The notes under the pieces are model-generated. The model ran no database searches and was not told the DNA's origin. It saw nothing but the letters and a program-made list of their open reading frames with translations. A program made the position numbers and the translations under genes. Positions 1-8,084 of a stretch of 64,000 bases of DNA are shown piece by piece (the first letter of the stretch is position 1; each line of letters begins with the position of its first letter). Origin of the DNA: Crinalium sp049646245. GTDB taxonomy: Bacteria > Cyanobacteriota > Cyanobacteriia > Cyanobacteriales > PCC-9333. The stretch lies in contig JBARVL010000027.1 of NCBI GenBank assembly GCA_049646245.1, forward strand, positions 62,001 through 126,000. Reading direction: 5' to 3'.

Positions 1-2
1 CA

Positions 3-50
3 GGGATAACGCTTGAGATGCAATTCAAAATCCTGAAATCCGTGCCTTAG
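3..50 (+). CDS. Possible C-terminal end of a gene that starts left of the window
   Basis: One plus-strand frame is open from the window edge to a TAG at 48-50 and would encode about 15 residues ending in KILKSVP. The stop is followed within 15 bases by a bidirectional terminator, as expected for the end of a gene converging on the minus-strand spike gene. The stretch is too short to recognise, and chance openness cannot be excluded. Confidence 0.3.
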   Translation, partial: GITLEMQFKILKSVP

Positions 51-60
51 ATTGAAACAA

Positions 61-92
61 AAGCCACGCTTGAAAATAATCAAGCGTGGCTT
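61..92. terminator. Bidirectional intrinsic terminator
   Basis: AAGCCACGCTTG (61-72) and CAAGCGTGGCTT (81-92) form a perfect 12-bp stem with an 8-nt loop, and T-rich sequence follows on both strands. It ends the minus-strand spike gene, whose stop codon lies at 98-100, and probably also a plus-strand gene entering from the left. Confidence 0.85.
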
Positions 93-97
93 TTGTT

Positions 98-2725
98 TTA
101 TCCGAAAAATCTAAAAATTCTTAATTTTCTAAATAATTTAACAACGCCCCAGATAGCGTTGATTTGTCCCCATAATGCAGAAATACTAGCCAGCGTCCCT
201 AAATAAAATGGCATAAACTTAACTCCATCTACGGATACTCCCGATGGGTTAACAGATAGTCCGCCGAACGGGTTTCCAGGGGCATTCATTATAGCTGTGA
301 GTCTTTTGATTACTATACTTGCTGCTGGCCCAAGTCCAGAACCGTATCCATAGCAACCACCTTTGTCAACCTGGAACATTCCCCCTAACTTGTTTGCGGC
401 ACTAGCTGAGAACAAGCCAGTAGAGTTGTCTAGCATCAAGGCTGGGCCACGATCAAGTGCTTTTCCGAACAACCCCACACTTCTGCCGTCAATACGTAGT
501 GAAGGGGCTGATCCAGTATGCCCCTTGTCCCCAAACAAGAAAGCAGCAAAATTATCAACCTTAAAAGTAGGGCCTTCGTTGAGTCCTGTGCCGTAAAGAA
601 CGCTTTCGCTTTCTGTAATCTTCATCATTGAGCCATTGTTTGTACCGCTACCGAACAGCGTTGCTGCATCGGATTCCATTCTTAGTGTTGGCCCCTTTTC
701 CGGCAATGCTGCGTAGAATAGTCCAACTTCTGGTTGTAGCTGCACTGACGGCCCCGCCCCGCCCTCTTGTTGCGAATAAAAATAACCTATTTTTTCTGTT
801 AACTTCATTGAAGGGCCGAGTGTTTCTTTCGCGGGAATAGTTTGAAGCACTTTCTGAATTTTACTACCAGCTTTTTCCGTCAGAGGTGTCAGGCTATCAC
901 TGAAATGAACCATCGAATGAGCTAACATCCCTCCTAGTCCTACATAGGCATCGGCTAGTTCATAGTTAGGTACAATATCTGGAATATCGAGAATTTTGTC
1001 AAAGGAACCACCTTGTCCGATATCTTTTAGGGTGTTGTTAATTGCTGGCACGGCATTGATGAAATCGTCGGTTTCCGCAACGGAGTCCATTGCCGCTTGA
1101 ACTAGATGTTTCTGTATTCCTGCAACCAATGTAGAAACATCTCCCGATTTTATAATTGTCGATACAGTCTCAGGTGTGATTGCCGATCGCAAGTCAGCAG
1201 GAAGTATCGCAATTAATTTTGCTTGTACTTCTTTGAATAAACCGCCTAGCTGGGACTCGTCCAAGCCAATAATAGCTTCTTGAGCTTCGGTGATAACGCT
1301 GTTCGCCCTTTTTAGGCTTCCAACTATTTCTAGCCCCATTAAGTTTTGAATTTGACCAATACCACCAGGTAGGATTTTGTCTAATATCCCATTGACCAAC
1401 AAATCACTGTCGTAAGATAAATTCTTTAACTCAGGAAGTCCTTTGATTAGGTCGTTTAATTTTTCAGGGACAATTTTCCCAATTTGTGCGATCGCGGATT
1501 CTAGCGAAAGCCCAGGATTGTTTTTGATAACACCTTGAACAGTCCCTAGTAAATCTCCTGCGTTCAAGTCTAAGGCTAAATTTATTTGTGGTTTTATTAA
1601 ACTGGCTAGGGTGTCTAACGGCTGTGATTCTAGTTTTTTTAGGGATTCAATTCCTTCTTTGATATTTTGTCCCAATCCATTTTCTAAATTGCTCAAGAAT
1701 CCAGATACTCCGCCAACTAAATAATCTAATCCCTTCTCATCTTCCCAGGGGGAATCTAAAATTGCCGCTTTTTTTGGGGAGCCGACTGAAGAAGCGTCTG
1801 CGAAAACTGGGTTTGACGACAGCGTTTTTTGCCCCTCGGACGTAATAAGTGTTTGCGTAGGAACGTTACCCAAGATTCCCGCAGCTTCCGCCATGCTTGC
1901 ACCCGCCTCTGCGGATAATTCTCCCATATTGGCGAGAATGAATGTTGACTGCCCCATGAAACCTAGTAACGAGCTTTGGAGCGCCGCCAGGGACTCAGGA
2001 ACCTTAGAGATAGGTGAAATCAAATGCGATGAATCTTTTCCCAAGCTTAGTCTTGACTCAAATCTGCTTTTTAGCTTGATTTCGCCCTTACTATCCATTA
2101 TTGAGTAACAGCCCTGTGCATTTTGGTGGGCAATATCGCCATCGGGACTCATAAAACTAGCTGCCTTTGGAGTTTCTTGAATAATATGTCCGTCTTTTGT
2201 CAGCGTACTACGAGCATTGCCTGCCGTCTGATCTACAATATGCCCGTCTGAAGCGACGCTTTTTGTAACACCGTTGGGAAAGCTTTGAATGTGAGAACTT
2301 TTCTCGTCATTGTAAGCAGAAAGAATGCCGTTTTGAGTTTGAAATCCATAGGTTCCATCAGCACGATTCAGGTGATTGGAAGGTGGATCTACGGCATTTG
2401 GCAGACAGCCTAAAACAACCCAGTTATTCGGCATCCCCATGATAGGAATTAATACAACCTCTGTATCTTCGCTAATTGGAGCGTGACTTCCGCCTGGTTG
2501 ATTGGGTGTTGTGAAATTTGTCATGCAGGGTATCCACCCATCATTTCCATTAGGCAAGTCGTTGTCGGGGTCGATTAAAGGACACCTGCACTTAACTCTT
2601 CCCCACCCTCTGGGGTCATTTATAGATGTCACTATTCCTGGCAATATGCCCATGACGTAGCCCTCGGCAAGGTGCGTAGCATAGCTTTCGGGGACATCTG
2701 GACGGGCTATTCGTTCAATACTCAT
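98..2725 (-). CDS. Baseplate spike protein (gp5/gpV-like) with C-terminal beta repeats
   Basis: Probable central spike of the contractile tail, which punctures the host envelope. Residues about 15-115 read like the OB-fold of gp5/gpV/VgrG spikes (GxVxxxxDPxGWGRVKCRCP, then WIPC, then EVVLIPIMGxPxxWVVLG). Residues about 120-240 carry short repeats typical of spike stalks (DGHIV, DGHII, DGDIA). The middle, about 300-620, is mostly helical. Residues about 638-810 hold roughly nine 20-residue units starting GPS/GPT and ending GLF/ATLF, suggesting a trimeric beta-prism. I chose the ATG at 2725, where AGAGAG precedes it; an in-frame TTG at 2752 is less likely. No lysozyme domain is visible. Family assignment is fairly safe; the roles of the middle and C-terminal parts are inferred. 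Confidence 0.8.
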   Translation of the reverse strand: MSIERIARPDVPESYATHLAEGYVMGILPGIVTSINDPRGWGRVKCRCPLIDPDNDLPNGNDGWIPCMTNFTTPNQPGGSHAPISEDTEVVLIPIMGMPNNWVVLGCLPNAVDPPSNHLNRADGTYGFQTQNGILSAYNDEKSSHIQSFPNGVTKSVASDGHIVDQTAGNARSTLTKDGHIIQETPKAASFMSPDGDIAHQNAQGCYSIMDSKGEIKLKSRFESRLSLGKDSSHLISPISKVPESLAALQSSLLGFMGQSTFILANMGELSAEAGASMAEAAGILGNVPTQTLITSEGQKTLSSNPVFADASSVGSPKKAAILDSPWEDEKGLDYLVGGVSGFLSNLENGLGQNIKEGIESLKKLESQPLDTLASLIKPQINLALDLNAGDLLGTVQGVIKNNPGLSLESAIAQIGKIVPEKLNDLIKGLPELKNLSYDSDLLVNGILDKILPGGIGQIQNLMGLEIVGSLKRANSVITEAQEAIIGLDESQLGGLFKEVQAKLIAILPADLRSAITPETVSTIIKSGDVSTLVAGIQKHLVQAAMDSVAETDDFINAVPAINNTLKDIGQGGSFDKILDIPDIVPNYELADAYVGLGGMLAHSMVHFSDSLTPLTEKAGSKIQKVLQTIPAKETLGPSMKLTEKIGYFYSQQEGGAGPSVQLQPEVGLFYAALPEKGPTLRMESDAATLFGSGTNNGSMMKITESESVLYGTGLNEGPTFKVDNFAAFLFGDKGHTGSAPSLRIDGRSVGLFGKALDRGPALMLDNSTGLFSASAANKLGGMFQVDKGGCYGYGSGLGPAASIVIKRLTAIMNAPGNPFGGLSVNPSGVSVDGVKFMPFYLGTLASISALWGQINAIWGVVKLFRKLRIFRFFG
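295..815 (-). repeat. Tandem 20-residue coding repeats in the spike C-terminus
   Basis: About nine degenerate units of the form GPS-x-(hydrophobic-x)n-GLFY or ATLFG follow one another, with a period of about 60 bases. They are divergent in DNA but clear in protein, so they are old structural repeats, probably beta hairpins or a beta-helix tip. Confidence 0.6.
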
Positions 2726-2799
2726 AAGTTTCTCTCTAAATATTAATATCAATTCATTGGATTACAACCTATTATGAACTACCCACAAACTTCGCTGCG

Positions 2800-4050
2800 C
2801 TACGTTTGGGGTTTCTTACGTCTCTTCTGCTGAACTTTCCTAAAACTTCCACAATCCTGTGTAGTTCTAGAAAGCGGTTCGGCATCCACGTTTGTAGAGA
2901 CAAGTTTCTTACCCCTTGCATAATTTATCATTACCAAAGAGGCTGCAACATCTCTGTCCGCAACAAAACCACAATTCTGACAATTATGCACTCGTTCGGA
3001 CAACTCTTTCTTTTTCTTATTACCGCATTTGGGACAAGTTTGAGAGGGAGCAATTGATAGAGGTACATCAACAAATACACCATCACATTCAGTAAGTTTA
3101 TACTTGATGAGTGATATCAAACTGCTAATCCCAACATCTAACAAAGACCGATTTAGTCCAGTCTTTTGATGTTTTCTCTTGCTGCCTTTTTTTGCTTTAC
3201 GAGTCATCCCTTTGACATTTAACTTCTCTGTCGCTACCAGGCTATTACGGCTTACTATCTGTGCAGCGATTTTATGTTGCCAATCTTCTCTTTGATTAGC
3301 TACCTTGTTTTGAAGTTTACTTATCTTTTTACGGTTCTTTCTCCAACGTTTAGAAGCTTTAATCTTTTTCTTGAAATTAGGCGCACATTTGCGTCGTAAT
3401 TTCTTAGATGCTTGTTTGATTTTTTGTTGAGTATTACCTAAAAATCTAGGATTATCAATTATCGTTTCATCACTACAAGCAATCGCGTGAAAAGTACCAA
3501 AGTCTAACCCAACAGCACCATTACCAGTTTGTCTAACTGGTTCACAATTAACTGTGATACTTGCATACCATTTACCCTGTTTCCAGATAATAGTTAAGGT
3601 TGTAGGATTACCCCAAGTTCTTGCCTTACCACGCATCTGAATTTGTCCTAAATTGGACAGTTCCAAATAACCATTATCCCCTGTGGTGTGTGCTTTCCAT
3701 CCACTTGTAGCTGGATAAGTCCACCCACGATAATCACGTGCGGATTTGAATTTAGGGTATCCACCTACACCTTTTAGGAATCTTGTATATGCGAAATCAA
3801 CACGCTTAACTGTTGCTTGTAACGCCTGACTTCCTAGCTCTTTATACTCAATCCAACACTCCTTAAATTCTGGTAAAAGGTTCTGCTGATCGTAGTAACT
3901 AACAGAATTACCAAAACGCTTATACTCTGTCTTTCTTTGATAAAGACAGGCATTATATAAATCCTTATGAAGCCGTCGCCAATAGTGCAATTTGACTTCT
4001 TGAGACTTAGTTGGATATAAGCGAAAAGTTGCTCTGCGTGTTACTATCAT
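2800..4050 (-). CDS. tnpB: TnpB RNA-guided endonuclease
   Basis: Transposon-encoded RNA-guided nuclease, ancestor of Cas12, which uses an omega RNA made from the element's right end. The RuvC site looks complete: D183 in GLDFGTF, E275 in VATEKLN and D367 in ADRDVAAS. A four-cysteine zinc ribbon (C339, C342, C357, C360) sits between motifs II and III. The N-terminal helix-turn-helix/wedge region (RATFRLYPTKSQ) and a lysine/arginine-rich bridge (about 205-240) are present. The 416-residue length is normal for the family. With all three acidic residues kept, it should be an active nuclease rather than a TldR-type repressor. Confidence 0.93.
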   Translation of the reverse strand: MIVTRRATFRLYPTKSQEVKLHYWRRLHKDLYNACLYQRKTEYKRFGNSVSYYDQQNLLPEFKECWIEYKELGSQALQATVKRVDFAYTRFLKGVGGYPKFKSARDYRGWTYPATSGWKAHTTGDNGYLELSNLGQIQMRGKARTWGNPTTLTIIWKQGKWYASITVNCEPVRQTGNGAVGLDFGTFHAIACSDETIIDNPRFLGNTQQKIKQASKKLRRKCAPNFKKKIKASKRWRKNRKKISKLQNKVANQREDWQHKIAAQIVSRNSLVATEKLNVKGMTRKAKKGSKRKHQKTGLNRSLLDVGISSLISLIKYKLTECDGVFVDVPLSIAPSQTCPKCGNKKKKELSERVHNCQNCGFVADRDVAASLVMINYARGKKLVSTNVDAEPLSRTTQDCGSFRKVQQKRRKKPQT

Positions 4051-4059
4051 AAATATTAT

Positions 4060-4079
4060 AATAGCATTTAAATGCTATT
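4060..4079. repeat. Perfect 20-bp palindrome at the IS left end
   Basis: AATAGCATTTAAATGCTATT reads identically on both strands and lies 10 bases upstream of the tnpB start. It probably forms the left-end hairpin recognised by a TnpA acting in trans. TATAAT beside it may also serve as the tnpB -10 box. Confidence 0.6.
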
Positions 4080-4141
4080 TGTTTACCCCAATAAGCGATT
4101 TTTTCTTATCAAGAATTATTGCTTGTTGACGTGCATCTTGC

Positions 4142-4194
4142 CCTCACTTTCATCCCCAGGTTCCACTACGTTGCACCTGGGGACGAAAGTGAGG
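4142..4194. repeat. Long near-perfect hairpin
   Basis: Arms 4142-4161 and 4175-4194 are 20 bp each and complementary except at one position, around a 13-nt loop. No T run follows on either strand, so it is not a usual terminator. It lies just beyond the IS left end and may be a separate small palindromic repeat or old transposon debris. Confidence 0.6.
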
Positions 4195-4212
4195 AAGAGT
4201 TAAACAACAAAA

Positions 4213-4244
4213 AGCCAGGACTAAGTGTTTACTTAATCCTGGCT
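4213..4244 (-). terminator. Intrinsic terminator
   Basis: AGCCAGGA (4213-4220) pairs with TCCTGGCT (4237-4244), and an inner AAGT/ACTT pair extends the stem. On the minus strand it is followed by TTTTTG. It ends the small gene that stops at 4256. Confidence 0.8.
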
Positions 4245-4255
4245 CAGGTAACGAT

Positions 4256-4564
4256 TTATTTTGCCTTTGTCTTACCCTTGTTTACGCTTGCCGCTACTTG
4301 ATCGGCGAGATCAATCTCTACCGTAGTTTCAGCAGTTACATCAACAGGGATAGTTGACGAGGCTTCTAATTGCTTAGAAGCCGCAGTAGGATGGTTCGGA
4401 TGTAAGTGGCGATCATTCGCGATCGCATGGTTTTCTTTGTCACTGTTTAATCCGAGTCCCGCTGTCAGATTAGCGAGAAAAGAAATCAGATTTGTTGTAT
4501 TTTGCCGTCCTGTTATTTTGAACGACACTTCCAAGTAGTCTTCGTTTTCTTGTTCGTTATTCAT
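4256..4564 (-). CDS. Hypothetical protein, 102 residues
   Basis: Not recognised. The first 40 residues (YLEVSFKITGRQ, LISFLANLTAGLGL) could form a small strand-helix domain. The rest is polar and low in complexity, with a lysine-rich end (NKGKTKAK), and is probably disordered. It is followed by its own terminator on the minus strand. The purine-rich leader AGAGAGACAAATCAA precedes the ATG at 4564. A role in the virion or in host takeover cannot be told from the sequence. Confidence 0.6.
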   Translation of the reverse strand: MNNEQENEDYLEVSFKITGRQNTTNLISFLANLTAGLGLNSDKENHAIANDRHLHPNHPTAASKQLEASSTIPVDVTAETTVEIDLADQVAASVNKGKTKAK

Positions 4565-4648
4565 TTGATTTGTCTCTCTAACTCGCTACCTTTTAATAAT
4601 AACAATTAATAACGATTTGTGCAACAAGCTATTGCCATCTAAGCAAAA

Positions 4649-4673
4649 AGCCGAGCTTTTAAAAAGCTCGGCT
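4649..4673 (-). terminator. Intrinsic terminator
   Basis: AGCCGAGCTTT (4649-4659) and AAAGCTCGGCT (4663-4673) form a perfect stem. On the minus strand it is followed by TTTTTG and lies directly after the stop codon at 4679. Confidence 0.85.
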
Positions 4674-4678
4674 AAAAA

Positions 4679-5053
4679 TTACCAGCGTTCAATACAGTCT
4701 AAATATGTACCGCTTTCTACTTTTTCTTTTATGTACGCTATGACATCTTCTAGTGGAGGAGGGCTGCCCCCAGTCATACTGTCTGAGATGAAAACGCCGC
4801 CCTCTCCTTTTATGCAAGGGATGAGGTAAACGAATACATAGTATCCCCACCAAGCTAATAGTTTATTGCGCTGAACATCGTACACAGCTACCCTGGGTTC
4901 CCCTTCTTCTTTCAACTTGTTTGCCAAGAAAGGAGAGTAAGTTTTTTTCAGATTTTTCCCGTTTTCTTTGTCGTTGATTTCGATCTGATTACTATTAGAA
5001 AGAGATCCGTAAATAGTCATTTCAGCGACACGGGCGTTTGAGATTTTCGACAT
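4679..5053 (-). CDS. Hypothetical protein, 124 residues
   Basis: Not recognised. A soluble N-terminal half of mixed strand pattern is followed by an aromatic hydrophobic stretch (LLAWWGYYVFVYLIPCI, about 64-80), then a glycine/proline loop and a helical end. The hydrophobic part may be a core strand pair rather than a membrane segment. It is transcribed away from the gene at 5197, and an extended -10 box for it is visible at 5075-5083. It has its own terminator. Confidence 0.65.
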   Translation of the reverse strand: MSKISNARVAEMTIYGSLSNSNQIEINDKENGKNLKKTYSPFLANKLKEEGEPRVAVYDVQRNKLLAWWGYYVFVYLIPCIKGEGGVFISDSMTGGSPPPLEDVIAYIKEKVESGTYLDCIERW

Positions 5054-5074
5054 ATTTCAAAATAGAAAAACAAT

Positions 5075-5083
5075 ACTATATCA
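5075..5083 (-). promoter_or_regulatory. Extended -10 promoter for the 124-residue gene
   Basis: Read on the minus strand this is TGATATAGT, fitting the TG-N-TATAAT type seen at several other small genes here. It is 22 bases upstream of the start codon at 5053. Confidence 0.5.
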
Positions 5084-5140
5084 GTATAACTTTTCTCGAA
5101 AAAAATACAATAATATTTAAGAAAAGAGTATAAATACCTA

Positions 5141-5166
5141 CATTTGTAGTACAAATGTGTTACAAT
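5141..5166 (+). promoter_or_regulatory. Extended -10 promoter with palindromic operator
   Basis: CATTTGTAGTACAAATG (5141-5157) is a perfect palindrome around a central G. It runs straight into TGTTACAAT (5158-5166), an extended -10 box. The operator half TGTAGTACAAA recurs at 50532-50542 in front of another small membrane-protein gene. A repressor bound here would block this promoter and perhaps the divergent one at 5075. Confidence 0.6.
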
Positions 5167-5196
5167 ATATATATACAAAGATTAGGAGACAAAGAA

Positions 5197-5670
5197 ATGT
5201 TTTTCGTCATTCTTTTATTCCCAGCACTAATTACATCCGTAGCAACAGGTGTGACCTTCGCAGAAGCTTACGTAGCTCTGTTGAGTGTGTCAGCCGCACT
5301 GATGTTAGTAGGGGTAGCGATCGCTATCAGAACTGGGTTTTACTTGACAAAACTAATAGTAGCTACAACTCTCGTTGTACTACTGTTTACCGGAGTTCTT
5401 AATTTCTTGACCGATTACAGTGTTACATCTCAACGTGGTTGTTGGGAACATTACAGCAATGATCAAGTAACAAAGATTTGTGAAGTTCAATTCAAAGGGT
5501 TGGATATCAGGGGTGAAACCCTGGATGCAACCATTCAGAAAACTATCCACCAATTTCGGATAGAAACTGACGATATTCTTGGGAAAAACGATTTCCACAC
5601 ACAGGCGAGAAATGCCTTGTGGCGTACTCAGGATACTGCGAGACTAGCGTACAACCGCACAACTCGCTAA
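5197..5670 (+). CDS. Small membrane protein with soluble C-terminal domain
   Basis: Not recognised. Three hydrophobic segments fill the first 85 residues (starting MFFVILLFPALITSVATGV, then ALLSVSAALMLVGVAIAI, then LIVATTLVVLLFTGVLNF). A polar domain of about 75 residues with two cysteines follows. The ATG at 5197 is chosen because AGGAG lies 9 bases upstream; an in-frame start at 5155 falls inside the promoter. An efficient terminator follows at 5754. A lysis or superinfection-exclusion role is possible but unsupported. Confidence 0.65.
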   Translation: MFFVILLFPALITSVATGVTFAEAYVALLSVSAALMLVGVAIAIRTGFYLTKLIVATTLVVLLFTGVLNFLTDYSVTSQRGCWEHYSNDQVTKICEVQFKGLDIRGETLDATIQKTIHQFRIETDDILGKNDFHTQARNALWRTQDTARLAYNRTTR

Positions 5671-5753
5671 CCAACTTAGCAATGAAACAAAAGTGGTGAA
5701 GGGGTATCCCCCTGCAAAAGGGATACTTCAGCGACATTAACGTCAACCACGCA

Positions 5754-5808
5754 AACCACCCCTCCACTAAAAGCGAATGAAATCCTTTTAGTGGAGGGGT
5801 GGTTTTTT
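5754..5808 (+). terminator. Strong intrinsic terminator
   Basis: A 20-bp perfect stem is formed by 5754-5773 and 5785-5804 (core CCACCCCTCCACT), followed by TTTTTT on the plus strand. It ends the membrane-protein gene that stops at 5670. Confidence 0.9.
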
Positions 5809-5893
5809 AAGTACGTACTTTTTAGGTATTTTTTTTGTGTCTAAATCGGTCAACGTACAATTAAGGAGCGATCGCAATCACAAGCAACATAAA

Positions 5894-7549
5894 ATGCCCT
5901 ACTCACTAAGCCTATATAAAAACTTACCTAGTAATGTACGCCTATTCGATCAGTTAGGACTTCTTGAGCATATATGCAATATCATCCAAGTTGACTTGGA
6001 TAGGTTTTATACATTAATTGGCTCACAGAGTAGGCTATACGACCCAGATCTCACAGATGAAATCTTCCTGGATTGGTTGCAACAGCTTGTGGGTTTAGCT
6101 CCAGAACAATCTCGCTGGCTAGGGATTGGGCTTAATCCTGATTGGTCTGATAATCACAAGCGAGTTGTTATTAGCAGGGTATGGATTTACTGGCAAATAA
6201 AAGGTACGGAGAGAGCTATCAGGGAAGCGATCGCGCTTTGGCTGCAATGGGAAGATGCAAAAACTGCAAAGCTAGAAATTGTTTTACCGTTCGGTACTAC
6301 CGCAACTTCTGAGCCTCCCAAGTGGTGTGTTTGGGGACAGTCTTACGACGAATACTTGCTGCAAACTTACAAAGAACGCCGTCAATTAGGCTCAGGAGAT
6401 TATTCTAATAACTACACGCCAAATTACTTTGTGCTGAAAAGCAACTCTTCTTTGGAATGGAATTCAAATATTAATTGGATAATCCAAAGAGCCGTTCTTT
6501 GCGAAGCCCCTACAAATATACTCAGCGAAGGATCTAAACTAGGGCCGCGTAGACCCTGGATGCACTTTTACTTAAATTTAGAAGATTGGAATAAAATCTT
6601 TCCAGATATTTTTCAATTAAATCCTGAAATTTGGCACACACTCAACGAAGTTACTGTGTTGGGTTGGTTGGGAGAACATGAAATTTATGGAACTACAACA
6701 GATCCTTTAAGCATAGACCCAAACAATCTTGGCATAACAGAGTACCTGATTAGCCGAATGCACTGGAGTAAGGTCGTCTATCCGACAACCGTTGTTGGAT
6801 CGACTTGGCGGACAGGGGAAGTTGAAGGCTACGAGAGTTATCAGTCTTTAGTGCCTCAACCACCACCTGGAGGGCTTCCGTTGAGTGATATGACAATCGA
6901 TCTCGACGCTTATCAATCAATCGCAGTGGATGATTTTATTCAACCAGTTGTCCTACCACCGATTGCAGAGCCAGAATTTTTTTCGGCTTATACTGAATTG
7001 CGAGAGTATTTCTTTACCAATTTTGCGGCACAGACAGTTCAAAATTTTGGGCATCAACCACAAATTAATATAGACAACTTGATGCCGATGGGGTTTTACC
7101 CATCTCAAGATACCCCGTGTATTGTTTTTTCAGGGTTGAGTGGGAACGCCATTTTTGATATTTACGATATCTATCCTTACTCGCAAATTGATTACACGGA
7201 TAATATCAATACCCATCCTCTTGTCTTGTTCGCCTCTCAAGCAAGTAACTGGAGGATAGTCTTAAAAACGCCTGACGGATTCTACCTTTTGTTTCCAGTA
7301 ACAAGTTGGTTTTATCAAGAGGCTACTGTCGAAGGATTTGAATCGCGGCAGCAGTTTTTTGATCTTGGATCGGGGCATACACAACTATACTTAGAGTTTG
7401 TGTTTCAGCCACAAGAAGATTTACTAATTAGTTCGGTGTCTTTATTTTTAGGAAGCAAGCTGATTAATGACAAAGTACCAAGTGATTCGTTGGTATTACA
7501 AGCCGAAGGATGTTACGGCTTTGTCTACACAATTCCGTTACAAGGCTAA
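5894..7549 (+). CDS. Tail/baseplate protein, P2 gpI-like N-terminus
   Basis: Residues 1-140 read like the tail protein I domain of contractile-tail phages: LYKNLP, then LFDQLGLLEHICNIIQVDLD, LLDWLQQLVGL-like and RVWIYWQIKGTERAI, giving a wedge-type protein that joins the baseplate periphery to the tail fibres. The remaining 400 residues are tryptophan- and tyrosine-rich beta sequence and may carry fibre-attachment or receptor-binding functions. The ATG at 5894 is favoured. A GTG at 5837 in the same frame would add 19 basic residues; AAGGAG lies too far upstream of the ATG to decide. No other baseplate wedge gene is in the window. Confidence 0.65.
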   Translation: MPYSLSLYKNLPSNVRLFDQLGLLEHICNIIQVDLDRFYTLIGSQSRLYDPDLTDEIFLDWLQQLVGLAPEQSRWLGIGLNPDWSDNHKRVVISRVWIYWQIKGTERAIREAIALWLQWEDAKTAKLEIVLPFGTTATSEPPKWCVWGQSYDEYLLQTYKERRQLGSGDYSNNYTPNYFVLKSNSSLEWNSNINWIIQRAVLCEAPTNILSEGSKLGPRRPWMHFYLNLEDWNKIFPDIFQLNPEIWHTLNEVTVLGWLGEHEIYGTTTDPLSIDPNNLGITEYLISRMHWSKVVYPTTVVGSTWRTGEVEGYESYQSLVPQPPPGGLPLSDMTIDLDAYQSIAVDDFIQPVVLPPIAEPEFFSAYTELREYFFTNFAAQTVQNFGHQPQINIDNLMPMGFYPSQDTPCIVFSGLSGNAIFDIYDIYPYSQIDYTDNINTHPLVLFASQASNWRIVLKTPDGFYLLFPVTSWFYQEATVEGFESRQQFFDLGSGHTQLYLEFVFQPQEDLLISSVSLFLGSKLINDKVPSDSLVLQAEGCYGFVYTIPLQG

Positions 7550-7611
7550 GGTAAAGCGAATATTTTTAGAATATTAAATAGTTGATATTAAGTAGGTGTG
7601 GGTAGGTAGTG

Positions 7612-7989
7612 ATGAAAGTCGAATTTATAATTAACCGATGGAGCAATGTTGTTGACAGTATTGCTTTTGCAAAGATTTGCGCGACTGTTTCTGACAGTAA
7701 CCTCCAAGAAGAAGCTTCCTTCTTCAAGTCTTTTAGTAATGCCGTAAAAGATTGGGTGGACAACGACGCAACAGGAATAGAATTGCTGCTAACAACCTGT
7801 TTTGATATTGGTGTTGAAGATGTAGCTCACCACGCTCATGAAAATAAAGAGTTGCAAGCCTGTTTTGAAAAACAAGGGATTACGGATTTAACGATTACAA
7901 TATTTGCTTTTGACAATGTTTGTCGGTCTTGGCAGTACGATACTCCCTTGGTTTTGCATCTCGACACACCCAACCAAACAACGTGTTGA
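7612..7989 (+). CDS. Hypothetical protein, 125 residues
   Basis: Not recognised. The sequence is soluble, acidic and mixed helix/strand (VEFIINRWSNVVDSIAF, then SFSNAVKDWVDNDATGIELLL). Its stop codon lies inside the dispersed palindrome at 7979-8000, so the last residues (TTC) are encoded by that repeat and the original end may have been altered. A GTG directly precedes the ATG and could be used instead. It sits between a tail gene and the portal gene. Confidence 0.55.
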   Translation: MKVEFIINRWSNVVDSIAFAKICATVSDSNLQEEASFFKSFSNAVKDWVDNDATGIELLLTTCFDIGVEDVAHHAHENKELQACFEKQGITDLTITIFAFDNVCRSWQYDTPLVLHLDTPNQTTC

Positions 7990-8000
7990 TCAACACGTTG
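7979..8000. repeat. Dispersed palindrome, copy 1
   Basis: A perfect 22-bp palindrome with core AACGTGTTGATCAACACGTT. It overlaps the last codons of the preceding gene. Other copies are at 23612, 33677, 48536 and 52455. Confidence 0.85.
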
Positions 8001-8084
8001 AGACAGAAACGTATGGGAAGATAAAGTAGCTGAGGTTAATCGCAGGTCAGCATTTAAGCTGTTTTAAATTGGAGTATATGACCA

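Larger units (their letters stand above)
2765..4083 (-). mobile_element. IS200/IS605-type element carrying tnpB only
   Basis: A TnpB gene without a TnpA transposase lies between the spike gene and a small unknown gene. Upstream of tnpB is a perfect 20-bp palindrome, AATAGCATTTAAATGCTATT (4060-4079), typical of a left-end hairpin in this family. The other side, read on the minus strand, ends in CGTAGCGCAGCGAAG and then GTGGGTAGTTCA, as expected for a right end carrying the 3' part of an omega RNA. The outer limits are estimates, because this family makes no target duplications. Confidence 0.6.

Noticed and set aside
2800..4050. A nuclease-dead TnpB-like repressor (TldR), which are often found in phages
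   Set aside because: All three RuvC acidic residues (D183, E275, D367) and the zinc ribbon are present.
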